64,000 nucleotides of DNA, taken from the NCBI RefSeq assembly GCF_001417735.1, contig NZ_BBUZ01000023.1:1-64000 (forward strand), written 5' to 3'. Positions 1 to 8,148 of this stretch are shown here, in pieces. How positions within the stretch are numbered: position 1 is the stretch's first letter; each line of letters starts with the position of its first letter. The translations under genes and the position numbers were made by a program. The notes below the pieces were generated by a model, which searched no databases, was not told the DNA's origin, and worked only from the letters and a program-made list of their open reading frames with translations. This stretch comes from Streptomyces sp. NBRC 110028. Its GTDB lineage: Bacteria; Actinomycetota; Actinomycetes; Streptomycetales; Streptomycetaceae.

Positions 1-23
1 ACCCGCTCACTGATCAGGAACGG

Positions 24-1442
24 TTAGCCCATCTCCTCCAACGCCTTGCCCTTGGTCTCCGGCACCCACTTGAGGATGAACGGGATCGAGAGCGCGGCGA
101 AGGCCGTGTATATGACGTAGGTGCCCGACAGGTTCCAGTCCGACAGGCTCGGGAAGCTGGCGGTGATGGCCCAGTTGGCGATCCACTGGGCGGAGGCGGC
201 GACGCCGAGGGCGGCGGCGCGGAGCCTGTTGGGGAACATCTCGCCGAGCAGGACCCAGACGACCACACCCCAGGAGAGCGCGAAGAAGAGCACGAAGGCG
301 TGGGCCGCGATCAGCGCCACGACGCCCTGGCCGTGCGGAAGCTTGCCGTCCACCAGATTCGCGGAGAACGCCCAGGCCACCAGCGCGAGCGAGATCGCCA
401 TACCGGCCGAGCCGATGAGGGCGAGCGGCTTACGGCCGATCCTGTCGACGAAGATCATCGCGATCACGGTGCCGAGGATGTTGATGATCGACGTGGTGAA
501 GGAGTAGAAGAACGAGCCGCTCGGGTCGACGCCGACGGACTGCCACAGCGTCGAGGAGTAGTAGAAGGCCACGTTGATGCCGACGAGCTGCTGGAAGACC
601 GAAAGACCGACGCCGATCCAGACCACCGGCAGCAGCCCGAACCGGCCGCCCATCAGGTCCTTGAAGGTCGACTTGTGCTCGCTGCGCATCGCCTGCTCGA
701 TCTCGCCGACCCGGACGTTCAGGTCGACGGCCTCGCCCTCGACCTCGGCCAGGACCTCCTTGGCCCGGTCGATCCGGCCGACCGAGATCAGGAAGCGGGG
801 GGACTCGGGGATGGCGAAGGACAGCAGCCCGTACAGGACGGCCGGGATGACCATCACCCCGAGCATCCACTGCCAGGCCTCGATACCGCCGATCGTGCCG
901 CGCTGGTCACCGTCGGCGGCGTTGAGGATGCCCCAGTTGACGAGCTGGGAGACGGCGATGCCGATGACGATCGCGGCCTGCTGGAAGGAGGCGAGCCGGC
1001 CACGGTACGCGGGCGGGGCGACCTCGGCGATGTAGGCCGGGCCGATCACCGACGCCATGCCGATGCCGATGCCGCCGAGCACCCGCCACACGGCCAGGTC
1101 CCACAGGGCGAAGGGCAGGGCCGAGCCGACCGCGCTGACGGTGAACAGCAGGGCGGCGATCTGCATGACGCGGATCCGGCCGATCCGGTCGGCTATCCGG
1201 CCGGCGGTGGCCGCGCCGATCGCCGAGCCGATCAGCGCGATGGCGACGACCTGGGCGAGGGCCGCGGACCCGATGTCGTACCGGTCGCGGATGGCTTCGA
1301 CCGCTCCGTTGATCACCGAGCTGTCGTAGCCGAAGAGAAAGCCGCCCATCGCGGCGGCCGCGGTGATGAAGATGACATGGCCGAGATGGTCCGGCCGGGC
1401 CTTACGGCCTTCGGACCCCTGTGCCTGCGCGGTGGTGGTCAA
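24..1442 (-). CDS. glcP: MFS sugar porter, glucose permease GlcP
   Basis: A 472-residue membrane protein of the sugar porter branch of the major facilitator superfamily, expected to import glucose by proton symport. Visible family marks are the helix 2-3 loop GRIADRIGRI, PESPRFL at the end of helix 6, the helix 7 sugar-site motif QQLVGIN, and VPETKG near the C-terminus. I chose a TTG start at 1440-1442 because CAGGAG lies 6 bases upstream and the length then matches GlcP; the longer frame to 1535 adds a proline-rich stretch typical of non-coding DNA. It lies downstream of smc on the same strand, as in S. coelicolor glcP1 (SCO5578). Its promoter region carries paired palindromes (1569-1646), so it probably has its own repressor. 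Confidence 0.93.
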   Translation of the reverse strand: MTTTAQAQGSEGRKARPDHLGHVIFITAAAAMGGFLFGYDSSVINGAVEAIRDRYDIGSAALAQVVAIALIGSAIGAATAGRIADRIGRIRVMQIAALLFTVSAVGSALPFALWDLAVWRVLGGIGIGMASVIGPAYIAEVAPPAYRGRLASFQQAAIVIGIAVSQLVNWGILNAADGDQRGTIGGIEAWQWMLGVMVIPAVLYGLLSFAIPESPRFLISVGRIDRAKEVLAEVEGEAVDLNVRVGEIEQAMRSEHKSTFKDLMGGRFGLLPVVWIGVGLSVFQQLVGINVAFYYSSTLWQSVGVDPSGSFFYSFTTSIINILGTVIAMIFVDRIGRKPLALIGSAGMAISLALVAWAFSANLVDGKLPHGQGVVALIAAHAFVLFFALSWGVVVWVLLGEMFPNRLRAAALGVAASAQWIANWAITASFPSLSDWNLSGTYVIYTAFAALSIPFILKWVPETKGKALEEMG

Positions 1443-1559
1443 CGTGAACTCCTGTGGCCCGTCCGGCAACGCTGCCGGACGTGGGGGGCAGACCCTTGAC
1501 GGTGGAGGCGGAGCCGTGGGAGGTTCGGCCACCACTTAAAGGTAAAAGCGACGTTGCAG

Positions 1560-1646
1560 AGACTATTCCTTCAAGTTTCGAAGTCAATAGGTGGTGACCA
1601 AGAAGTTACGCTGCACCCTTTGCGCCATTGACTTCAAGTATTGAAG
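1560..1646 (-). promoter_or_regulatory. glcP promoter with two palindromic operators
   Basis: On the minus strand TTGACT (1582-1587) and TAGTCT (1560-1565) lie 16 bases apart and could be -35 and -10 boxes. The near-palindrome CTTCAAGTTTCGAAG (1569-1583) covers the spacer between them. A second, perfect copy with arms CTTCAA and TTGAAG is at 1632-1646, directly after the smc stop codon. The centres are 63 bases apart, close to six helical turns. This arrangement suggests a dimer or tetramer repressor, possibly of the ROK type that controls sugar uptake in actinomycetes; the identity is inference. Confidence 0.55.
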
Positions 1647-1649
1647 CGG

Positions 1650-4600
1650 TCACCGCAGGCGCTGACTGATGACCTTTGACACTCCGTCGCCCTGCATCGA
1701 GACGCCGTACAGCGCGTCCGCGACCTCCATCGTCCGCTTCTGGTGAGTGATCACGATCAGCTGGGACGACTCCTGCAGCTCCTCCATGATCCGGATCAGC
1801 CGCTGCAGATTGGTGTCGTCCAGCGCCGCCTCGACCTCGTCCATCACATAGAACGGGCTCGGCCGCGCCTTGAAGATCGACACCAGCAGCGCCACGGCCG
1901 TCAGTGAGCGCTCCCCACCGGACAGCAGGGACAGCCGCTTGACCTTCTTGCCCGGCGGCCGCGCCTCCACGTCCACGCCCGTGGTCAGCATGTTGTCCGG
2001 GTCGGTGAGCACCAAGCGCCCCTCACCGCCCGGGAAGAGCCGCGAGAAGACGCCCTCGAACTCGCGCGCGGTGTCCCGGTACGCCTCCGTGAACACCTGC
2101 TCGACCCGCTCGTCGACCTCCTTGACCACCTGGAGGAGATCCGCCCGCGTCTTCTTCAGGTCCTCCAGCTGCTCGCTCAGGAACTGATGCCGCTCCTCCA
2201 GCGCCGCGAACTCCTCCAGCGCCAGCGGATTGACCTTGCCCAGCTGCTGGTACGCCCGCTCGGCGGCCTTCAGCCGCTTCTCCTGCTGCGCCCGGACGTA
2301 AGCCACCGGCCGGTTGCGCGGGTGCTCAGGATCCTCCGGAAGCTCCTCGCCCTCGGCGGGCGGGGACGGCGGTACGAGCTGGTCGGGGCCGTACTCGGCG
2401 ATCAGCCCGGCGGGCTCCACGCCCAGCTCCTCCAGCGCCTTCGACTCCAGCTGCTCGATCCGCATCCGCTTCTCGGCACCCAGAACCTCGCCCCGGTGCA
2501 CCGAGTCCGTCAGCTTGTCCAGCTCGCCCTTGAGGTCACGGCCCCGGCCACGGGCGGTCTCCAGCTCGCGTTCGCGCGTCGCCTTGGCGCGCTCGGCCAC
2601 GTCCCGCTCCTCGGCGGCGCGTACGAGCGACACCTCCACATGCGCCAGCAACTGCCGGGTTCCGGCCGCCACCGCCGACGCCACCCGCGCCTCGTGGCGC
2701 AACCGGGCGCGCCGCTGTTCGGCGCGCGCCCGCGCTTCGCGCTCGGCGCGCGCGCCCCGGTCGAGCGCGTCGGCCCGCCCCGCGAGCCCCTTCACCCGCT
2801 CCTCATGCGTACGGGCCTGGAGCCGCGCCTCCATCTCGGTCTGCCGGGCGTTGGCGCCGTCCGCGGCGAGCCGGTCCCGTACGGAGGTGTCCGGCTCCTC
2901 CTCCCCCGGCTGCTCCTCGGCCACCGCCAGCCGCTCGGCCAGTTCCTCGGCCTCCTCGGTCGCCTTCTCCAGCGCCTCCTCGGCCCGAGCGGCGGCCGCG
3001 GCCGACCGCTCCGCCTCCCCCGCCGCGCCCCGCGCCTGCCCGGACAACCGGCCGAGGGACTGCGCGACCTGCGACTTCTCCCGGTCCGCCGCGCTGCGCC
3101 GGGCCGCCAGCTCTTCCACCAGCGCGGCGCACTCGGCACGCCGCTCCTTCGCCGCGCGCTGCGCCCCGGCCAGCTCCTCGCACCGTACGGCCAGCTCCTC
3201 CAGCTCCGTCGCCGCCTCGTCGACCGACGCCTGCACCTCCAGCAGACTGGGCGCCCCGGCGGACCCGCCCTGCGCGAAGTGCGCCCCGAGCAGATCGCCG
3301 TCGGCGGTCACCGCGGTCAACTCGGGGTGCGCCCGGACGACTTCCTCGGCCTCCTCCAGCGTGCCGACGGCGACGATCCCGTCCAGCAGCCGCCGCACGG
3401 CCCCCACCAGCCCGGCGGGCCCGTCCACCAGCCCCGCCACCCGCGGCGGCCCCCCGGTGGGCCGCGGTGCCCGCACGGACGCCTCCCCCGGACGCGCTCC
3501 CTCGGCGGCGACCACAACGGCGTGAGCGGGCTGCGCGCCTGCCGCGTCGGCGGCGGGCGCCCGCGTGGCCGGGACCACGGCCGCGCCGTCCCCCGTGGCC
3601 TGCTCGTCCCCGACGCCCGGCTCGTCCGGTGTGGCGGTGTCCGGGGTCCGCGAGCCGGGCACGGCGGCGTTCCCCGCGCGCTCACCGGAATCGGCGGGTG
3701 CCGGGCCGCCGAGGGTGCGGGTCGGGAGGAGGGTGGCGCGGCCCGCGTCTTCGGTGCGCAGGAGGCGGATCGCCTCGGCGGCGGCCGCGGGGTCGGTGAC
3801 GGCGAGGGCGTCGGCGGCGGCGCCCAGGGCCGCGGCGACCGGGACCTCGAAGCCGGGGGTGACGGTGAGCAGTTCGGCGGCCGGGCCGAGGAGGCCGGTG
3901 AGGCGGTCGGCCGCGGCCATCAGGGCGCCGGTGCCGTCCTTGCGGCGCAGGCCGAGCGCCAGGGCGTCGTGGCGGGCGGCGGTCGCGGCGCGGTCGCGTT
4001 CGGCGGCGGTGGCGGCCTCGCGGGCCGCGCTCAGCGCCGTCTCCGCCTCGGCCAGCTCCCGCTTGGCGGCCTCGTGGCGTTCGGCCAATTCCGCGTCGTC
4101 CGCGTCGAGCCCGTCGACCTCGGCCTTGAGCTGTTCGTACTCCTCCTGCGCGGCGGTGGCCCGGGCCTGGGCCTCGTCGCGGGCGGCGGCCAGCCGTTCG
4201 ATCTCGGCGCGGGCCGAAGCGGCCCGGCCGCGGGCGGCGTTGACCTGGCCCTGCAGCCGGGCGAGCCCTTCGCGGCGGTCGGCGATGGCGCGGGCCACGT
4301 CCTTCAGCCGGCGCTCCTCCTGCGCCAGGCTCCGTTCGAGTTCCGCGCGGTGCGCGACGGTGTCGTCCAGGGCGCGGCCGGCCGCCTCCAGGGCGGCTTC
4401 CAGCTCGGCCTCCTGCTCCCGGATACGGGCCGCCTCGCGCTCCATGTCCTCCGGGTCGCGGCCGCGCCGCTCCTCGGCTGGGGCGGTGGTCGCGCTCTTG
4501 ACCCGGGCGTCGGCCAGACTGATCGTGCCGCGCACCCGCTCGGCGAGCTGGGACAGCTCGTACCAGGTCTGCTGGGCGTCGCGCAGCCGTGGTGCGAGCT

Positions 4601-5432
4601 GCCGCACCTGTTCCTCCAGGACGGCCTCGCGCTGCTGGGCGGTGCGCAGCTCGGCCTCCGTGGCCTCCTTGCGCTTCTTCAGCTCGGCCTCGTCGGCGAC
4701 CTCGGTGCGCAGCGCCTCGCGCAGGGTGACCAGGTCGTCGGCGAGCAGCCGCAGCCGGGCGTCGCGCAGGTCGGCCTGGATGACGGCGGCGCGGCGGGCG
4801 ACGGCGGCCTGGCGGCCGAGGGGCTTGAGCTGGCGCCGCAGCTCGTCGGTGAGGTCCTGGACGCGGGCGAGGTTGGCCTGCATCGCGTCCAGCTTCCGCA
4901 GTGCCTTCTCCTTGCGCCTGCGGTGCTTGAGGACGCCCGCGGCCTCCTCGATGAACGCGCGGCGGCCGGTCGGGTCGGCGTGCAGGACGCCGTCGAGCTG
5001 GCCCTGGCCGACGATGACGTGCATCTCGCGGCCGATGCCGGAGTCGGACAGCAGTTCCTGGATGTCCAGCAGCCGGCAGGTGTCGCCGTTGAGCTGGTAC
5101 TCGCTGCCGCCGTTGCGGAACATGATCCGCGTGATGGTGACTTCGGCGTAGTCGATGGGCAGCGCGCCATCGGCGTTGTCGATGGTGAGGGAGACCTCGG
5201 CGCGGCCGAGCGGGGGGCGGCCGGTGGTCCCGGCGAAGATGACGTCCTCCATCTTGCCGCCGCGCAGCGACTTGGCGCCCTGTTCTCCCATGACCCAGGA
5301 GAGTGCGTCCACGACGTTGGACTTGCCCGACCCGTTGGGGCCGACGACGCAGGTGATACCCGGCTCGAAGCGGAGCGTCGTGGCGGAGGCGAAGGACTTG
5401 AAGCCTCGTAGGGTCAGGCTCTTCAGGTGCAC
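1650..5432 (-). CDS. smc: Chromosome condensation and segregation ATPase SMC
   Basis: SMC ATPase of 1260 residues that compacts and segregates chromosomes with ScpA and ScpB. Walker A GPNGSGKS is at residues 31-38, the signature LSGGERS near 1170, and Walker B FYVMDE near 1194. Long heptad-rich coiled coils flank a hinge. The protein is about 75 residues longer than I recall for Streptomyces SMC (near 1186); the excess is an Ala/Pro/Gly-rich, low-complexity stretch at about residues 572-660 (bases 3445-3720) in the hinge, between LLPTRTLGG and GPPRVAGLV. The ATG start gives the conserved N-terminus MHLKSLTLRGFKSFAS. glcP follows on the same strand. Confidence 0.97.
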   Translation of the reverse strand: MHLKSLTLRGFKSFASATTLRFEPGITCVVGPNGSGKSNVVDALSWVMGEQGAKSLRGGKMEDVIFAGTTGRPPLGRAEVSLTIDNADGALPIDYAEVTITRIMFRNGGSEYQLNGDTCRLLDIQELLSDSGIGREMHVIVGQGQLDGVLHADPTGRRAFIEEAAGVLKHRRRKEKALRKLDAMQANLARVQDLTDELRRQLKPLGRQAAVARRAAVIQADLRDARLRLLADDLVTLREALRTEVADEAELKKRKEATEAELRTAQQREAVLEEQVRQLAPRLRDAQQTWYELSQLAERVRGTISLADARVKSATTAPAEERRGRDPEDMEREAARIREQEAELEAALEAAGRALDDTVAHRAELERSLAQEERRLKDVARAIADRREGLARLQGQVNAARGRAASARAEIERLAAARDEAQARATAAQEEYEQLKAEVDGLDADDAELAERHEAAKRELAEAETALSAAREAATAAERDRAATAARHDALALGLRRKDGTGALMAAADRLTGLLGPAAELLTVTPGFEVPVAAALGAAADALAVTDPAAAAEAIRLLRTEDAGRATLLPTRTLGGPAPADSGERAGNAAVPGSRTPDTATPDEPGVGDEQATGDGAAVVPATRAPAADAAGAQPAHAVVVAAEGARPGEASVRAPRPTGGPPRVAGLVDGPAGLVGAVRRLLDGIVAVGTLEEAEEVVRAHPELTAVTADGDLLGAHFAQGGSAGAPSLLEVQASVDEAATELEELAVRCEELAGAQRAAKERRAECAALVEELAARRSAADREKSQVAQSLGRLSGQARGAAGEAERSAAAAARAEEALEKATEEAEELAERLAVAEEQPGEEEPDTSVRDRLAADGANARQTEMEARLQARTHEERVKGLAGRADALDRGARAEREARARAEQRRARLRHEARVASAVAAGTRQLLAHVEVSLVRAAEERDVAERAKATRERELETARGRGRDLKGELDKLTDSVHRGEVLGAEKRMRIEQLESKALEELGVEPAGLIAEYGPDQLVPPSPPAEGEELPEDPEHPRNRPVAYVRAQQEKRLKAAERAYQQLGKVNPLALEEFAALEERHQFLSEQLEDLKKTRADLLQVVKEVDERVEQVFTEAYRDTAREFEGVFSRLFPGGEGRLVLTDPDNMLTTGVDVEARPPGKKVKRLSLLSGGERSLTAVALLVSIFKARPSPFYVMDEVEAALDDTNLQRLIRIMEELQESSQLIVITHQKRTMEVADALYGVSMQGDGVSKVISQRLR

Positions 5433-5598
5433 GCCGTTGGACTCTACCGTCCGGGCCCTGTCCGGCCTCGTCCCGCGCGCGGGGCGCCGCGGGCCCGCCC
5501 CGGCTTTTTCCCGCTTTCCTCAAAGATCGGTTTCACCGGTGAGGGGGAGGGGCACATCAGTCGGTAAGGGAAAGCCGGACGAACGCGGGGGAACGACG

Positions 5599-5620
5599 AA
5601 GGGACGCCGAGGCGTCCCTT
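5599..5620. terminator. Hairpin between the small coiled-coil gene and smc
   Basis: Arms AAGGGACGCC (5599-5608) and GGCGTCCCTT (5611-5620) form a perfect inverted repeat in the gap between the stop of the small coiled-coil gene (5672) and the smc start (5432), both on the minus strand. It likely terminates the upstream transcript before smc. No long U tract follows, as is usual in Streptomyces. Confidence 0.5.
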
Positions 5621-5671
5621 GAAGATTCTCAAGCGGCTGACGGTTCAGCCCGACCGGCCCGAGGGCTGGGG

Positions 5672-5878
5672 TCAGGCGAGCGCAGGCTCCGCCTGGGATA
5701 CGTCGATGCTTTCGAGCAGCGAGTCGCCGTGACGAGCGGCGGCGGACAGCGCGTCGTTTTCGGCCTGGATCCGAACCAGCTCGGATTCAAGATCCTGAAC
5801 GCGCTGCTGAAGCCGTCGCATCTCGGCGAGGACTCGGGGGTCGGAACCGCCGACGTAACCGAGAAGCGCCTTTGCCAT
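5672..5878 (-). CDS. Small conserved coiled-coil protein
   Basis: A 68-residue protein starting MAKALLGYVGGSDPRVLAEM and continuing with a heptad-like stretch (RRLQQRVQDLESELVRI) that should form a short coiled coil. I chose the internal ATG at 5876-5878 because GGAGGA lies just upstream and the family sequence begins MAKALLGY; the longer frame adds unrelated residues. I know the family only as a small conserved actinobacterial protein of unknown role. It sits upstream of smc on the same strand, separated by a hairpin, so co-transcription is uncertain. Confidence 0.8.
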   Translation of the reverse strand: MAKALLGYVGGSDPRVLAEMRRLQQRVQDLESELVRIQAENDALSAAARHGDSLLESIDVSQAEPALA

Positions 5879-6264
5879 GATGGATGGTCCTCCACACTGA
5901 GTGACCGACCGAAGCGGTGGTGGGTCGTGAGGTATTTCGCACCCGCGATGTCCGCCGATATTGCCATGCTGAGGTGGCGGACAAGTTAAGGTGCGCGGGG
6001 ACTTCCAGAGTCTCACCAATTGGTTTGAGGGTCAACACGATCACATGCCGCCGGGCACCGCGAGGGCCGAGAGCACACGGGGCGGCAGCTGCGCCGCCCG
6101 CTCTCCAGAGGGCCCGTAGCGGTTGGGGATCTTCCTACGCTCCGCAGCCTTCCACGGAGCGGCGACATTCGCAACCATCAGCCGGTTTCTGCTCACGGCG
6201 CGCACGGAAGGCGTGGTCGGCGGGGCGCCGGAAGAGGGCGGAACGGGGCCCCGAGGGGGCTCGC
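5879..6264 (-). promoter_or_regulatory. 386-base gap with a candidate promoter
   Basis: No convincing gene is seen here. On the minus strand TTGACC (6030-6035) and GACTCT (6007-6012) are spaced by 17 bases and flank the perfect palindrome ACCAATTGGT (6015-6024), which would sit in the spacer of a promoter for the small coiled-coil gene. The palindrome is AT-rich against a GC-rich background, so it may be an operator. The remainder (6040-6264) looks like the 3' flank of the acylphosphatase gene. Confidence 0.4.
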
Positions 6265-6546
6265 TCAGCGGATCTCGAAGCTGTCGTAGCCGCCGCGCGG
6301 TGTGTCCCAGATCTCGGTGACACCGTCGACACGCCCGGGCGTGTCGCCCTCCCGCAACCAGTCGAGCAGCTGTTCGCACCCCGCGCGCGGACCCTCCGCG
6401 ACGACCTGGACGCGGCCGTCGGAGAGGTTGGAGGCGAATCCGGCGAGGCCTCCGATGCGCAGCGCGTTGGCCCGGGTGAACCACCGGAAGCCGACGCCCT
6501 GGACACGGCCGCGGACCCACGCGGTGAGGCGCACGTTGTCGTTCAT
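6265..6546 (-). CDS. acyP: Acylphosphatase
   Basis: A 93-residue enzyme that hydrolyses carboxyl-phosphate bonds such as acetyl phosphate or 1,3-bisphosphoglycerate. The signature [13 protein letters not shown] near residues 11-23 contains the phosphate-binding loop and catalytic Arg, and [11 protein letters not shown] near residue 40 contains the catalytic Asn. Size and order match the family exactly. The neighbourhood (smc, acylphosphatase, mutM, rnc) is the usual Streptomyces order. It is divergent from the CAP-domain gene; 6547-6702 serves both. Confidence 0.93.
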   Translation of the reverse strand: MNDNVRLTAWVRGRVQGVGFRWFTRANALRIGGLAGFASNLSDGRVQVVAEGPRAGCEQLLDWLREGDTPGRVDGVTEIWDTPRGGYDSFEIR

Positions 6547-6631
6547 GTCTGCACGCTAACCGGCTAATTGGCGCCTCGGCACCTCCACCTCCTGCCGCAT
6601 GGCGTACAGTCCCGGCTCAGCGAGACTCACT

Positions 6632-6676
6632 CACACGAGTGACACATGAGTTGACCACACGAGCCACACATTTGAC
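6632..6676 (+). repeat. Short direct repeat upstream of the CAP-domain gene
   Basis: Three elements occur twice in the same order: CACACGAG (6632-6639 and 6656-6663), ACACAT (6642-6647 and 6666-6671) and TTGAC (6651-6655 and 6672-6676). The period is 24 bases for the first two and 21 for the third. The repeat lies 27-71 bases before the start codon at 6703, in the divergent control region, and could be a tandem activator or repressor site. Confidence 0.5.
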
Positions 6677-6702
6677 GCTCTCGTGCACAAGGAAGGCAGG
6701 AG

Positions 6703-7620
6703 ATGGGCCGCCATCGACGATCTGCCCCCGGAACCGCGACGCCGCCCGTGGTGGGCGCCGGCCGCCACCGGGGACCGCGCCGTAGCCCTCTCGCACCGGT
6801 GAGGACCGGGCTGTTGAGTGTGTCCGCCGCGGTCGCGGTGAGCGCCGTGGCCATGGCCTCCGGGTTGGTCCCGGGCCCCGCGGGTCTCGGCGGCAGTGAG
6901 CCCGCCGGGCAGCAGGTGCAGGCCGGCGGGTCGCCCGGCACCGGCCCGGACACCCAGGACCCGGGGACCGGCTTCCCGGCGGGCGGCGCGGGGACGTCGA
7001 CGGGCCCCGGCGACGACACCCCGCAGGCGCCGTCCACGACCCCCTCCGCGACCCCCTCGAAGCCCGCCGGAACGCCGTCCACGACACCGTCGGACGAGCA
7101 CCCGAGCTCCCCGTCCGGCAGCAAACCCGGCGGCTCCCCGGACGGCGGCGGCTCGGGCGGCGGGGGCTCGGACTCGACCCCTCCGCCCCGGACGCCCACG
7201 ACGGATCCGGTGCCCAGCCTGCCGCCGGAGAAGCCCGACCGGGCGGCGGCGGCCGAGAAGGCGGTCATCGCCCTGGTGAACCAGGAGCGGGCCACGGCCG
7301 GCTGCCAGCCGGTGACCGAGGACCCGAAACTCGCCCAGCTGGCGCAGGACTTCGCCGACGACATGGCGATACGCGACTTCTTCGACCACCTCGACCCGGA
7401 CGGCCAGGACCCCTGGGAGCGCGCCAAGCTCGCGGGCATCCTGGACCTGGGCGGGGAGAACATCGGCCGCGGCCAGACCACCGCGCAGGCCGTGATGGAC
7501 TCGTGGATGGACAGCCCCGACCACCGGGCGAACATCCTCAACTGCCAGTACAAGACACTCGGCGTCGGCGCGCACTTCGGCGACGACGGCCCCTGGTGGA
7601 CCCAGGACTTCGGCTACTAG
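6703..7620 (+). CDS. Secreted CAP-domain (SCP/YkwD-like) protein
   Basis: A 305-residue protein. A basic N-terminus (MGRHRRS) is followed by a hydrophobic segment at about residues 35-55 (a signal peptide or membrane anchor), then a Pro/Gly/Ser/Thr-rich linker at about 60-180, and a C-terminal CAP domain. The domain has the family landmarks LVNQERATAGC, FFDHLDPDG, GENIGRG, DSWMDSPDHRANIL and a final TQDFGY. The function of bacterial CAP proteins is mostly unknown; the linker suggests a cell-wall or extracellular location. GGAAGG lies 6 bases before the ATG. The two Cys in the CAP domain (GC at the start, NC in the HRANILNC segment) could form a disulfide. Confidence 0.88.
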   Translation: MGRHRRSAPGTATPPVVGAGRHRGPRRSPLAPVRTGLLSVSAAVAVSAVAMASGLVPGPAGLGGSEPAGQQVQAGGSPGTGPDTQDPGTGFPAGGAGTSTGPGDDTPQAPSTTPSATPSKPAGTPSTTPSDEHPSSPSGSKPGGSPDGGGSGGGGSDSTPPPRTPTTDPVPSLPPEKPDRAAAAEKAVIALVNQERATAGCQPVTEDPKLAQLAQDFADDMAIRDFFDHLDPDGQDPWERAKLAGILDLGGENIGRGQTTAQAVMDSWMDSPDHRANILNCQYKTLGVGAHFGDDGPWWTQDFGY

Positions 7621-7734
7621 AGCGACAAACGGGCGGTCCGGGTGTCACGTGTACGCACACCGGGCCGTCCCGGCATGCCCGCTTACCGGATGACAGCGCG
7701 ACCCATCGGAGAGCGCTGCGCGTATGGTAGGTGC

Positions 7735-8148
7735 ATGGAATGTGAACGCACCGCCGGGAGCCGTCCGCGGGCGGACGCCGCCGGGGACGCGGCCTTCGAC
7801 GTGTTCGCGCGCGCCTGTCCGTCCCGCGCCACGCTGGAGCATGTCACCGGCAAGTGGGGCAGCCTCACCCTGACCGCGCTGCACGAGAGCGGCTGCCGCT
7901 TCAACGAGCTGCGGCGCCGGGTCGACGGCGTCAGCGAGAAGATGCTGTCCCAGACGCTGCACGCGCTGGAGCGGGACGGTCTGGTGCACCGCGAGGCCCA
8001 GCTGGTCAATCCGCCGCGCGTGGACTACCGGCTCACCCCGCTGGGGCACGCGGTCGCCGAGCGACTGCTGTCGCTGATCGGCCTGGTCGAGGAGCGGATG
8101 CCGGAGGTGCTGAGCGCCCGGGAGGCCTACGACGGGCGGCGCGCCTAG
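7735..8148 (+). CDS. HxlR-family transcriptional regulator
   Basis: A 137-residue winged-helix regulator. The family core is clear: [19 protein letters not shown], then [29 protein letters not shown] (recognition helix and wing) and [12 protein letters not shown]. The Cys before PSR is the conserved residue that senses oxidants or electrophiles in some members; a second Cys is at position 3. I chose the ATG at 7735. TATGGT at 7723-7728 would place the transcript start on the ATG, so the mRNA may be leaderless. Its target is not obvious, since it follows the CAP gene and converges on mutM. Its stop codon shares a CCTAGG hexamer with that of mutM. Confidence 0.88.
   Translation: MECERTAGSRPRADAAGDAAFDVFARACPSRATLEHVTGKWGSLTLTALHESGCRFNELRRRVDGVSEKMLSQTLHALERDGLVHREAQLVNPPRVDYRLTPLGHAVAERLLSLIGLVEERMPEVLSAREAYDGRRA

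Noticed and set aside
2187-5411. A 1074-codon plus-strand frame opposite smc
   Set aside because: Smc is a perfect match on the minus strand. The opposite frame is Leu/Gly/Arg-rich antisense of a GC-rich gene with no domain.
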